NCBI RefSeq assembly: GCF_042663585.1
Contig: NZ_JBHTAN010000002.1
Span: forward strand, 73,656 to 137,655
Direction: 5' to 3'
Length of the DNA: 64,000 bases
Source of the DNA: Natranaeroarchaeum sp042663585
Lineage (GTDB): Archaea > Halobacteriota > Halobacteria > Halobacteriales > Natronoarchaeaceae
The position numbers and the translations under genes were made by a program. Numbering within the stretch: the first letter of the stretch is position 1; each line of letters opens with the position of its first letter. The notes under the pieces are model-generated. The model saw only the letters and a program-made list of their open reading frames with translations, was not told the DNA's origin and searched no databases. This document shows positions 51,257 through 59,690 of the stretch, piece by piece.

Positions 51257-54200
51257 TCAACGGGTGACCTCATCTGACCCGGAAGATATTGCTTCGAATG
51301 CCGTCAACACCTCCTTGCGTGTTTTAAATTCATCATATTTTCCAATCTCGTTTGACTTGATCTGCTCAAATGATTCAAATATTTCCTTAACATCCGATTT
51401 ATTCAAGTTATATATCTCACAAATGATTGCCTCTATCTCCGCCCGAACTTTTCGACGATCTTCACATGATTGTTGCAGTTCCTCAACATATTTCTCATCC
51501 ACTTTCCGAACGAACGGTTCTAATTCTCGGGAGGGGTACATGTACTTGAATACTAATTCTTTCAGTCGTTTTGAAGCGGAGATGCCATTTATCTGTACCT
51601 CCTCGAATCGGCTTGGTTCTGGGATTGGCAGTTGTTTTAGTAGATATTGGCTGATCGCAGCTCCTCCATGTTTTTGCCTCATTACATAGTCCAAGGTGAA
51701 AGAATTCAGTATGGCTAATAGCTTTACACCACTCTCCTCATTTATTCCCCGGATGAGATTTACTGAATCACCGGCAGCTACTTTAGGAAGTATAGTTGCA
51801 ATTGTCGTACGACGATCGTCAGAACGTGCATATCTTCTCAAGGCGAGGTGCCATTCATCGCCGTTCACATCTTGGTAGGATTCTTCATTAACCCAATACC
51901 GGGGTAGAATATTTTTCCCACTTTGATGCTTTTCCTCTTCATTCAACCGACGAGGATTCCCATTTTGAATATCTTCTTTAGATAAACCCTCAAATGATGC
52001 AAATCGGTGGTCATATTGGTGAAATAGTTTAGCTTCATAGAGTGGCAACATATATTCATCATTTTTCTCGAAGAGATTTTCTTGAAGATCCCAACCTTCA
52101 TTCTCTAAATCTTCTTTTGAGTTGAACAGTCCCGAGTCCGATGACATATGATACATATAGGATATATCTACATCCCATGGACTATGAATTTCCTCAGACT
52201 CATTGATCAAAATATCTGAATTATTGTGTATTTTGAGGGTGAGTTCTGCGTCTTTTCGGTTTGTGAATATAGGACAAGTTTTCGTGTTAGGGTTGATAGT
52301 TTCAATCTCTCTGGGAGTTAGTTCAAATATCCGGGATTTATTTTGCAGTTGTTCCAACTCAGTCAGATAGAAAGCAAATTCTGCGGATCTGCTTTCTCTC
52401 ACTTCCTCCTCAGAAAGAGAAAGTAGGCAGAAACGCTGACGGCTGTCTACACCCTCAAAAATGCTATTTGAATTTACAAATCCATATAGGCTAACTAGGT
52501 TATTCTCTTCGACGATCTCTCTGAAAAATTCTTGAGTCTTAGATTCAGTTGCAATCCCCGTCGGTACAATCACTCCACTGCGACCTGAGTCATTAATTGA
52601 GTTGAGAAAGTGTTCTGCAAATGGAGCATATATATTTATCTCTCCACTTCCAGTGAGTGGGTACCGACCACTATGTCTGACAAACTCTGCAGTTTGGTTA
52701 GTCCTTTTAACATTCCTGTTATATTCTTCGTAGAGTTCTGGCTGTTCTGATTCTAAGTTTTCAATCAGTTCTTCCCGCTCTGCTTGGTTTTTAGCATTAA
52801 CAATATCTGGAGCTCTTACAGCGAAGAACTCCTTTGTTTTAACTTGAAGCACATCCCAGGGGGGGTTCCCGATTAGACAATCAAACCCACCGTCGGAGAA
52901 AACTTGAGGGAATTCAAGTGGCCAGTGGAAGAAGGATTGTTCATCCGCAATTCTGGACGCTCGCTCCCGGAGGTCCTGAATACCGGATAGCTTCTTCAAT
53001 GGCGCATCAGAAGATTCTGGAGGATCTCGGCGGATTCTCTCTATTGTATTTGGCGTAGGGTATTCATCTGCTGACCCATCAAGAGGCCAATAAAATGCAG
53101 CGGTCCATAAATCACAAGCGAGCTTCTCGTGTTTGAATCCCTCACTATCTCGTAATTTTTGGTAGATTTCTTCCTTCTCATTAACATCCTCAATATTGGT
53201 TTCTTCCAGATGATCCAACTGTTCTGCGAGGCTCACGTAATCGTCTTCTACTCCTCCCCAACGTCGATCAAGACGAACCTGCTGTTGTTGTTCACTAAGT
53301 TCATCATTCTCCTGTCGAACTCGCTTCCGGATCTCGTTGCCTTTGTGCCAATCACGGCCTTTTGAAGTTTCATAAGCATCAACCGGAACACCTTGGCTGA
53401 GCAATTCTGGCGATGTCCCGATGAGCGAATTCCCCTGCTTAATTCGGTGATCAAGAAAACTCAAGGGCTTATCTGCAACCGCTGAATTAATCCACAGACT
53501 GACTTTTGCCAACTCAACAGCCATCGGATTCAGGTCAACTCCATAAAGGCAGTGTTGTACTACTGACCGGCGAGCTTGACGAACCGTTTGTTCATCAGGG
53601 TATAGGGATTCGGACCGGATCTCAGCAAGTTTTTGGCCGAGGAAATTGTTAGCAGCAATGAGGAACGCTCCGCTTCCAGATGCGGGATCACACACCGAAA
53701 TATCCAGCAACTGTCTTTCCTGTACCTCGGTAGAAGCGTCGTCATCAACTCGATCTTCTACTATCGGTTTGAGCGAACTCTGGATAAGCTCGTCAATAAG
53801 ACCGGGGTCAGTATAGTAGCTCCCTGTCTCTTTTCGCTCCATCCCACGATCATCAAGATAGAACGAATCTGGAGAGATTGTCCTGTCTTCCAGTTCAATA
53901 GCTGTTTCAGCTATCTGTGGTGTGAACTCAAGAAGACTCTCGTACACAGCACCGATCTCTTCAACACCTAAGTCAGCGTATGAAATCCGCTGACGGTAGC
54001 CATCCTGTTCAATGTGGGTTAAGTCATCTACAGCACTCAGAAGTTTCTCATTTGGACACTCGGCATCCAAGATATATTCTAAATTATCGTTGTCGAATAG
54101 ATCCCCATTATAACCGGGAACACCAAGCCGCTTATCTCCCTCACCAACCAGTTGGAAAGTCGCCTTCAACCCCTCCCAGAGATCGGTATTTCGGTCTCCC

Positions 54201-55297
54201 TTCTCACGCTGCTCGGCCCGTTCACGGAGCTTTGTGATGCTGTATTCCTCCGTAAAGAGGCTATCACGTTGGGACATCATACCACGTTGCTCAGCAAACA
54301 TCAGGAATAGCAGTCGGTAGACTACGTAGAGCAGATCCTGATAATAGACCTCGGCTGCGTCTTGTCCACCGTCCTCCAAAGCGGCTTCAATCTCAGGGTT
54401 GAGGAATCCGTTCCCGAGAGTTTCAAGCGCATTGACGACATTCTCCTGGAGATCTTGACCCACCTTCACACCGGTAGCGAGAGCCACCTGGTACAGCTGC
54501 TCCAGCGGAGTTTCGACGTCATCATCCTCGTCGGCAATAACGGGGTTGATGAACCGTGTGGCGTGACATAGGCGATATAGTGCCCGGAAATCCCCGTAAT
54601 TGCGATTTGTAAATAGATTCTCCAGATCGAACTCTACGTACCCACGGGTGTACGTGTGGTAGAAATCTCGAAGAACCCGGAGCGTCAGCCCGTTGGTTAC
54701 GACGGCCCAGTCGTGTTCGTCGCTGGCGTTCAGGAACTCCTGGAGCGTGTCGTGTGGACTCTTGGCTCCACGGGGAGCGTCCTCCGGTTTCTCGTCCAGC
54801 TTCTGTTCTGGTTCGACGGTATGAATAATCGGAGCCGTCCGCCCCTCCATCTCACCGTAGCTTTCGATCTCGCCATCGGGCCACCCCTTGTGTGAGAGGT
54901 TTGCCTCGATGCCGCCTGCTTCGAGATTCTCACGCTGGAAGACCGGCTCGAACCCGAGATTCTGGAACAACTTGAGGATCCACTTCGTACGAGCGTCCGA
55001 GACGTCCATATGGAACAGCGTCTCGTCCATCGTGAGCTCGTCCCATCGCTCTCGAAGCGTGTCCCACGTATCCCCGATCTCCGCTTCGATGTCGGCCTCT
55101 TCGGGCGGCTCTGTGTTCGGTAACGCAAAGGTCTCCGGTCGGACGGCAGACTCCCCGCAATGACGCTGTCGGAGCTTGCTCACCAGTTCGTCCGTAAGGA
55201 GACCGCCGCTGGTATTGATGAACGTCGTTGACCCGGTTCGTGGAGTACTGGAACTCGATTCGGCTTCGGCGTCGGTAGATGGTGTATCGATACTCAT
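51257..55297 (-). CDS. Eco57I/PglX-like adenine DNA methyltransferase (DrmMI-like)
   Basis: A 1346-residue protein, 2 bases downstream of the SNF2 gene. Methylase motif I is DPASGSGAF at 537-545, preceded by TGSYYTDPGLIDELI; the catalytic motif IV is NPPW at 811-814, giving N6-adenine methylation. An N-terminal domain of about 300 residues with VTNGLTLRVLRDF resembles the type I/IIG restriction-like N-domain, but I do not see a clear PD-(D/E)XK set. The C-terminal 450 residues should read the target sequence. From about 54.3 kb down to the end, base composition shifts sharply to AT-rich codons, so the catalytic core and specificity part appear to come from another source. By operon order it matches DrmMI of class 1 DISARM. 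Confidence 0.85.
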   Translation of the reverse strand: MSIDTPSTDAEAESSSSTPRTGSTTFINTSGGLLTDELVSKLRQRHCGESAVRPETFALPNTEPPEEADIEAEIGDTWDTLRERWDELTMDETLFHMDVSDARTKWILKLFQNLGFEPVFQRENLEAGGIEANLSHKGWPDGEIESYGEMEGRTAPIIHTVEPEQKLDEKPEDAPRGAKSPHDTLQEFLNASDEHDWAVVTNGLTLRVLRDFYHTYTRGYVEFDLENLFTNRNYGDFRALYRLCHATRFINPVIADEDDDVETPLEQLYQVALATGVKVGQDLQENVVNALETLGNGFLNPEIEAALEDGGQDAAEVYYQDLLYVVYRLLFLMFAEQRGMMSQRDSLFTEEYSITKLRERAEQREKGDRNTDLWEGLKATFQLVGEGDKRLGVPGYNGDLFDNDNLEYILDAECPNEKLLSAVDDLTHIEQDGYRQRISYADLGVEEIGAVYESLLEFTPQIAETAIELEDRTISPDSFYLDDRGMERKETGSYYTDPGLIDELIQSSLKPIVEDRVDDDASTEVQERQLLDISVCDPASGSGAFLIAANNFLGQKLAEIRSESLYPDEQTVRQARRSVVQHCLYGVDLNPMAVELAKVSLWINSAVADKPLSFLDHRIKQGNSLIGTSPELLSQGVPVDAYETSKGRDWHKGNEIRKRVRQENDELSEQQQQVRLDRRWGGVEDDYVSLAEQLDHLEETNIEDVNEKEEIYQKLRDSEGFKHEKLACDLWTAAFYWPLDGSADEYPTPNTIERIRRDPPESSDAPLKKLSGIQDLRERASRIADEQSFFHWPLEFPQVFSDGGFDCLIGNPPWDVLQVKTKEFFAVRAPDIVNAKNQAEREELIENLESEQPELYEEYNRNVKRTNQTAEFVRHSGRYPLTGSGEINIYAPFAEHFLNSINDSGRSGVIVPTGIATESKTQEFFREIVEENNLVSLYGFVNSNSIFEGVDSRQRFCLLSLSEEEVRESRSAEFAFYLTELEQLQNKSRIFELTPREIETINPNTKTCPIFTNRKDAELTLKIHNNSDILINESEEIHSPWDVDISYMYHMSSDSGLFNSKEDLENEGWDLQENLFEKNDEYMLPLYEAKLFHQYDHRFASFEGLSKEDIQNGNPRRLNEEEKHQSGKNILPRYWVNEESYQDVNGDEWHLALRRYARSDDRRTTIATILPKVAAGDSVNLIRGINEESGVKLLAILNSFTLDYVMRQKHGGAAISQYLLKQLPIPEPSRFEEVQINGISASKRLKELVFKYMYPSRELEPFVRKVDEKYVEELQQSCEDRRKVRAEIEAIICEIYNLNKSDVKEIFESFEQIKSNEIGKYDEFKTRKEVLTAFEAISSGSDEVTR

Positions 55298-55299
55298 TG

Positions 55300-58176
55300 T
55301 TAGTTGCTCCCGTAGTAGACGGTGACAGTCAGCAGATCTTTGCTCGCAATCTCGACGTCGTCAATTCCGGATAGCCAGCTTCCGCTTCCGGATTTCTCAA
55401 GCTCCGCTCGCATCTCCGTTCGCTGTTCGACGATTTTGTCCCGGCGCTGTTCTGCTCGCCGTTGTAGCGTCTGTTCGAACGCCCCGTGTCCGAGAGCGTC
55501 TTTGAGATCGTCCTCCTTCTCCATCGAGGTACGCTGAACTGGTTTGGCTTCGCTTTCCTCCAGTGCCTCGACGTGGTTCTGATCGAGCGGTTCGTCCCCG
55601 TAGATCGGCAACCCGACCTGCACCAACTCCTCCATAATCGTTGGGTCGGGCTTTGTGTCCGCCACGTACCGAACCAGTGCTGTATACACTGCTGTCGGCT
55701 CACTCACTTCGTTGGTTCCCCGTATGGCTGTCCGCCCATAGCGATCCTCATCGGTCAACGCAGTTTCCTTGACGGCTTCAATGAGCCGCTGTACGAGCGG
55801 GTGGGCGATGTCGAGCATCTCCGTATCCGAGGATTGGGATGCCTCGTTCGGATCGAACGTCACGTCCTCGTACTCACGCTTGATGTCTGGCCCTTGAAGC
55901 CGATCAGCGGTGATCTTGATGTCGAGATGGCCCTGGACGTTCATATCGTACGAGCAACTGAACAGATCCAGAGCGCTCTTCACGAACTGTTCCAAGGTCC
56001 CCTGACCGCCGATCCGCTGGTGCGTCTCCTCTTGGCGCTTCTGAACCTCTTGCAGTCCGACTTCGGTGTGTCCGTAGAAGGACTCGGACTTGATCCGGTC
56101 GAGCGTCTGGTCGTCGAAGACGCTCGCACTCTCACGCTCTGCTGGTGCGGAACCGCCTCCGAACTCTTCGAGTGTCGCCTGTGGAACGCCGGCGTCGATT
56201 CCCTCGTCTTTGAGGAGTTCGAGGATTCCCTCGTCGTCACCGAAGTAGGGCGGTGAAAACCCGTACTCCTGCCTGATGTTGTTCGCTTTCTGAACCAGCT
56301 TTTCGAGGATGGCGACGTCCATCTGGTCCTCGACGACCATCGTCCGGATGACGACTTCGTCGTTCTTCTGCCCGTACCGGTCGATTCGACCGTTCCGTTG
56401 CTCCAGCCGGTTCGGGTTCCACGGCAGCTCGTAGTGGATGATCTGGTTTGCGGCGTGCTGGAGGTTCATCCCCTCGCTGATGACGTCAGTAGCGATGAGA
56501 ACGCCCCGTGTAGAGTCCTCAAACTCCTTGAACCGCTCTTTCCGCTGGGCTTCGTTCAGAGACCCGTGAAGCGTGAAGACCTCGGTCTCGTCGCTCTGAG
56601 AGTCTTTGATCTGCTCTTCGAGATACTCCAGGGTGTCCACGTACTTCGTGAAGATGATGACACGGGGATAGTGGAACCGATTGGGGAGTGTTTCGTCGAG
56701 GAGCCGCTGTAGCTTTGCGTCACGGGTTTTGGTGACCCGCTTCGCCTTCTCTGCGACGTCTTCGAGAACGTCCAGTTCCTGTTCGATAGCGGCCATGTCA
56801 CCCGTGACGACCCGCTCGACTCGTTCTCCGACTTCCTCCTCACTGTACTCTTCTCCGGGGTCGTCGTCGAGTGCATTCGCCTGTGCCATCGATTTGGAGA
56901 CCCCGGCTGTCTCCTCGATTACAGTCTGTGTATCTTCCTCGTCAATATCCTCCAACCGACCTTCGAGCTTGTCTTGACGATTTTTCAGGGATTGTCGGAG
57001 TGCTTCGGGACTGCTCAGCGCTCGCTTGAGGAAATGAATGACAGACCAGCGCGCCAGCGTCTGGCTCTTGGAGCTAGAGCGCTGGGCAGAGGACATCAAC
57101 AGTTCGCCGTACTCCCGGACGGCGTCGTACGTCTCTTCTTCGTATTTCGTTGGCGTGACCCGTACCTCGTCCTGATTACGTTCCGGGAAGGGGTTCTTTC
57201 CGTCGCTATCGGAGAACCATTTTTTGACGTCGTCTCGCCGCCGCTGGACGACGTGCTTTCGAGCGCCACCTCGATGAATAGTGGGATCGTGTCGAGGGCC
57301 GGAGACGGCGTCGACGTCGAGCATTCGAATCAGACTGGCGAACGAATCCGTGTACCCGTTGTGAGGCGTAGCCGTCAGGAGGAGACAGTGTTCGGCGTGG
57401 TCGGTGACCTCAGTCGCAAAGTCCCAGCGCTGCATATCGACCGTTTCGTTCGCCCCAGATTCGTGCGGTTTCGCAGCTTGGTGTGCCTCGTCAATGATAA
57501 CGAGATCCCAGTCTTGATCCAGAATCTCGTGCCGAACGCTGTTCTGCTTGGCATAGTCGATGCTGACGATCAGCTTCGAGAAGTGCTCCCACGGACTGGT
57601 TCCCGGCGGAATTTGCTTTTCCATTGCCTTCCGGTGGCGTCGGCTGATGATGTCCGCATCGATGTGGAAGAAGTAGTTGAACGCTTCACGCCATTGTTCT
57701 CGGAGATTCGCAGGCGTGATGATGAGGATTCGATCAGCCTTGTTACGAGCGATAAGCTCGCTCGTGATGAGCCCTGCCTCGATGGTTTTCCCGAGACCGA
57801 CGTCGTCCGCTAGTAGCATCCGGACACGAGGCATATCGAGGGCCATCACAACTGGAGTCAGCTGGTACTCGGTGGGGATTACCCGTGATCGCTGCAAGCT
57901 CACAAGCGGAGCTGTCCCGTGGAGCATCGAAAGGCGATATGCACGATTCAGTAATCGCTGAAACTCAGGATTACCGAGCTTCTCAGGGTCTGGTGGTTCC
58001 AGACTACCCTGCCTGATGTCTTCAACCGGCGTATAGAACCGGTGTCGGTCAGCAGCATTCCCATCTAAGGGGGTCGCCGTTACGACGTTCCCATCTACAG
58101 CGTCAACGCGCCAAAGTCGGTTCCGATTTTCTACCACAGAGCCGGGTTGGATATTGGGGGGAAGTTGTGAGCTCAT
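55300..58176 (-). CDS. SNF2-family DNA translocase (DrmD-like)
   Basis: A 958-residue protein, first gene of the operon. After an N-terminal beta domain (VVENRNRLWRVDAVDGN), the Swi2/Snf2 motor has DDVGLGKTIEAGL (Walker A ending Lys130-Thr131), LIITPANLREQW, VIIDEAHQAA, LLTATPHNG, and in the second lobe VIIFTKYVDTLEYL, ATDVISEGMNLQ and RLEQRNGRIDRYGQ. The C-terminal 300 residues are helical and specific to this type. Such ATPases track along DNA without classical strand separation. In class 1 DISARM, drmD of this kind precedes the adenine methylase gene exactly as here. It could also be read as a RapA-like protein, but the operon context favours DISARM. Confidence 0.85.
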   Translation of the reverse strand: MSSQLPPNIQPGSVVENRNRLWRVDAVDGNVVTATPLDGNAADRHRFYTPVEDIRQGSLEPPDPEKLGNPEFQRLLNRAYRLSMLHGTAPLVSLQRSRVIPTEYQLTPVVMALDMPRVRMLLADDVGLGKTIEAGLITSELIARNKADRILIITPANLREQWREAFNYFFHIDADIISRRHRKAMEKQIPPGTSPWEHFSKLIVSIDYAKQNSVRHEILDQDWDLVIIDEAHQAAKPHESGANETVDMQRWDFATEVTDHAEHCLLLTATPHNGYTDSFASLIRMLDVDAVSGPRHDPTIHRGGARKHVVQRRRDDVKKWFSDSDGKNPFPERNQDEVRVTPTKYEEETYDAVREYGELLMSSAQRSSSKSQTLARWSVIHFLKRALSSPEALRQSLKNRQDKLEGRLEDIDEEDTQTVIEETAGVSKSMAQANALDDDPGEEYSEEEVGERVERVVTGDMAAIEQELDVLEDVAEKAKRVTKTRDAKLQRLLDETLPNRFHYPRVIIFTKYVDTLEYLEEQIKDSQSDETEVFTLHGSLNEAQRKERFKEFEDSTRGVLIATDVISEGMNLQHAANQIIHYELPWNPNRLEQRNGRIDRYGQKNDEVVIRTMVVEDQMDVAILEKLVQKANNIRQEYGFSPPYFGDDEGILELLKDEGIDAGVPQATLEEFGGGSAPAERESASVFDDQTLDRIKSESFYGHTEVGLQEVQKRQEETHQRIGGQGTLEQFVKSALDLFSCSYDMNVQGHLDIKITADRLQGPDIKREYEDVTFDPNEASQSSDTEMLDIAHPLVQRLIEAVKETALTDEDRYGRTAIRGTNEVSEPTAVYTALVRYVADTKPDPTIMEELVQVGLPIYGDEPLDQNHVEALEESEAKPVQRTSMEKEDDLKDALGHGAFEQTLQRRAEQRRDKIVEQRTEMRAELEKSGSGSWLSGIDDVEIASKDLLTVTVYYGSN

Positions 58177-58559
58177 TTGTTGGAACTTAAGACAGTGCTT
58201 TGTGGCTACTGAAGATGTTTACAACCTGCAAGGAGAACATACTTATCTCTACCGGGAATGGAATTAGTGCGAAATAACGCGCCGGGCAGATGACTATTCA
58301 AGTAGCTCCTAAAGGAGAGAATTTCCAATTTTTTGCTTCTAACTTCCCCTACCTCTTCGAGTGATTTCAACTTGCTGTCCCCAGGTGATGGTAGCATCAC
58401 GGATCACCACCACGCGGAGGCGACCCGGGTACGACAGGCTACGGATTTAAGCGATACTCCAAGACTCCCCGTTAGCGCAGTGTGAACAGTTGTAGAACCG
58501 ACCACTCGAAATCAACGAATACAGAGACAGAGTCACACGATCACGATGACGCGACGAGT
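58177..58559. other. Non-coding gap with divergent promoters
   Basis: About 380 bases between the DISARM-like operon and the HNH relic. It is AT-rich near 58310-58340 and GC-rich near 58400. I see a short dyad (CTCCTAAAGGAG) near 58310 and a TATA-like ATTTAAG near 58445 facing the HNH relic. No gene, no clear TATA box for the operon starting at 58176. Confidence 0.35.
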
Positions 58560-59583
58560 ATGAGCGAATCGAGCAACAATCGGCCGGATTGGTTGAGTCC
58601 ACAGGAATGCCACGAGACGGTTGATCCGGCCACACGGGAAGCGGTGTTTGACGAGTATTCCCGTCGCTGCCGGGTGTGCGGACGACGCGATCAGGAGAAA
58701 GGCGGGTTAGCGAAGCTGCAGGTCCACCACATCGAGCGGAATCTGGACGGAATGGATGAGCACGATATAGACAACCTGACGTTACTGTGTCGGTCGTGCC
58801 ACAGCTACTTTCACCAGCAAACCACGTCTGCGGTTGCTCCGGTTGAGATCACTGCGGAGGAACAGACGATGCTGCTCCCGCAGGACATCGAGATCCTCCA
58901 GTAGTTAACAAACGCGGGTCCAGCGCGAACGGGTGACACCGCTTCCGGAGTGCCGACCGACCTGTCGGTATCCGCAGTTCGTGAGCGGTTGTGGGTGCTG
59001 ATGGGGACTCGACATCCCCGTCGAAACCCGCGACCGGCAGATCGTCGATAAAGACGTTGAAACCCGGGAATAGGAGCTCACCGAACAGATAGAGAACTCC
59101 GCTCGCGGGCACATCGCGGATGACCCGCAACTGTTGCTCCAGCGCATGGAGGACGAGCAAGTGAGGCAGGCACTCGAACGCGGGTGTGATCGGAGCGATA
59201 TCATTGACGTGTTCGATGTCTCACGGCGCCCGACGTTCAACAAGCAGAAGCCCGCCTGTGTGTACGACTTCCCCTTGTCCGCGTCCAATCGCGGGGAGCG
59301 GCCGACCGACAGCGACCGGTCGGACCGCAGTCCCGACAGGACTGACACACCAGCCAAAGAGGGCCATGAACAGCAGCGGCTTGGCGCAGTACCTGAACAG
59401 GATCCGGACTCGCTGGGCCGGAAAGAAACGTGGGGACTCGAGACTAACTCAGAAACACGGCCCTCGAATGAGAGTGTGGAAGATACTGATCAAGCAGTGA
59501 TCGAGAACGGTGCCGACGAGGAACTGCGCGTACATTTGCAGTACGCAATTGATGCGCTGCAAGAGGTAGAACAAGCACTGTAG
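58560..59583 (+). pseudogene. HNH endonuclease gene with two nonsense codons and a frameshift
   Basis: From ATG 58560 the frame encodes an intact HNH module: CRVCGRRD, LQVHHIERN, NLTLLCRSCHSYFHQ. A TAG at 58902-58904 stops it, yet the same frame continues with TNAGPARTGDTASGVPTDLS and VRERLWVLMG, a winged-helix region. Near 59001-59006 (GGGG run) the frame shifts and goes on as RDRQIVDKDVETRE, hits a second TAG at 59071-59073, then continues ELTEQIENSARGHIADDPQL and runs to the stop at 59583. Joined, the pieces give the roughly 340-residue HNH-plus-winged-helix protein common in haloarchaea. Either half could still be translated alone, the second from a TTG at 59134. Confidence 0.78.
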
Positions 59584-59690
59584 CAATCGTCCGTGGAGCG
59601 CAGGGTTTGAGTCCTGAATTCCGCGTAGTTGGCGATCCCGTCTGGAAACAGGCCGAGCAATCAGGACTGGGTGTGACGCGGTCCGACGAG

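Noticed and set aside
45577..58176. BREX system because of the PglX-like methylase
   Set aside because: No PglZ phosphatase, BrxC ATPase or BrxA/BrxB genes are present. The gene order fits class 1 DISARM better.
58902..59073. Recoding of TAG (readthrough or pyrrolysine) in the HNH gene
   Set aside because: A frameshift lies between the two TAG codons, which recoding cannot repair, and Halobacteria are not known to use pyrrolysine. Gene decay is simpler.
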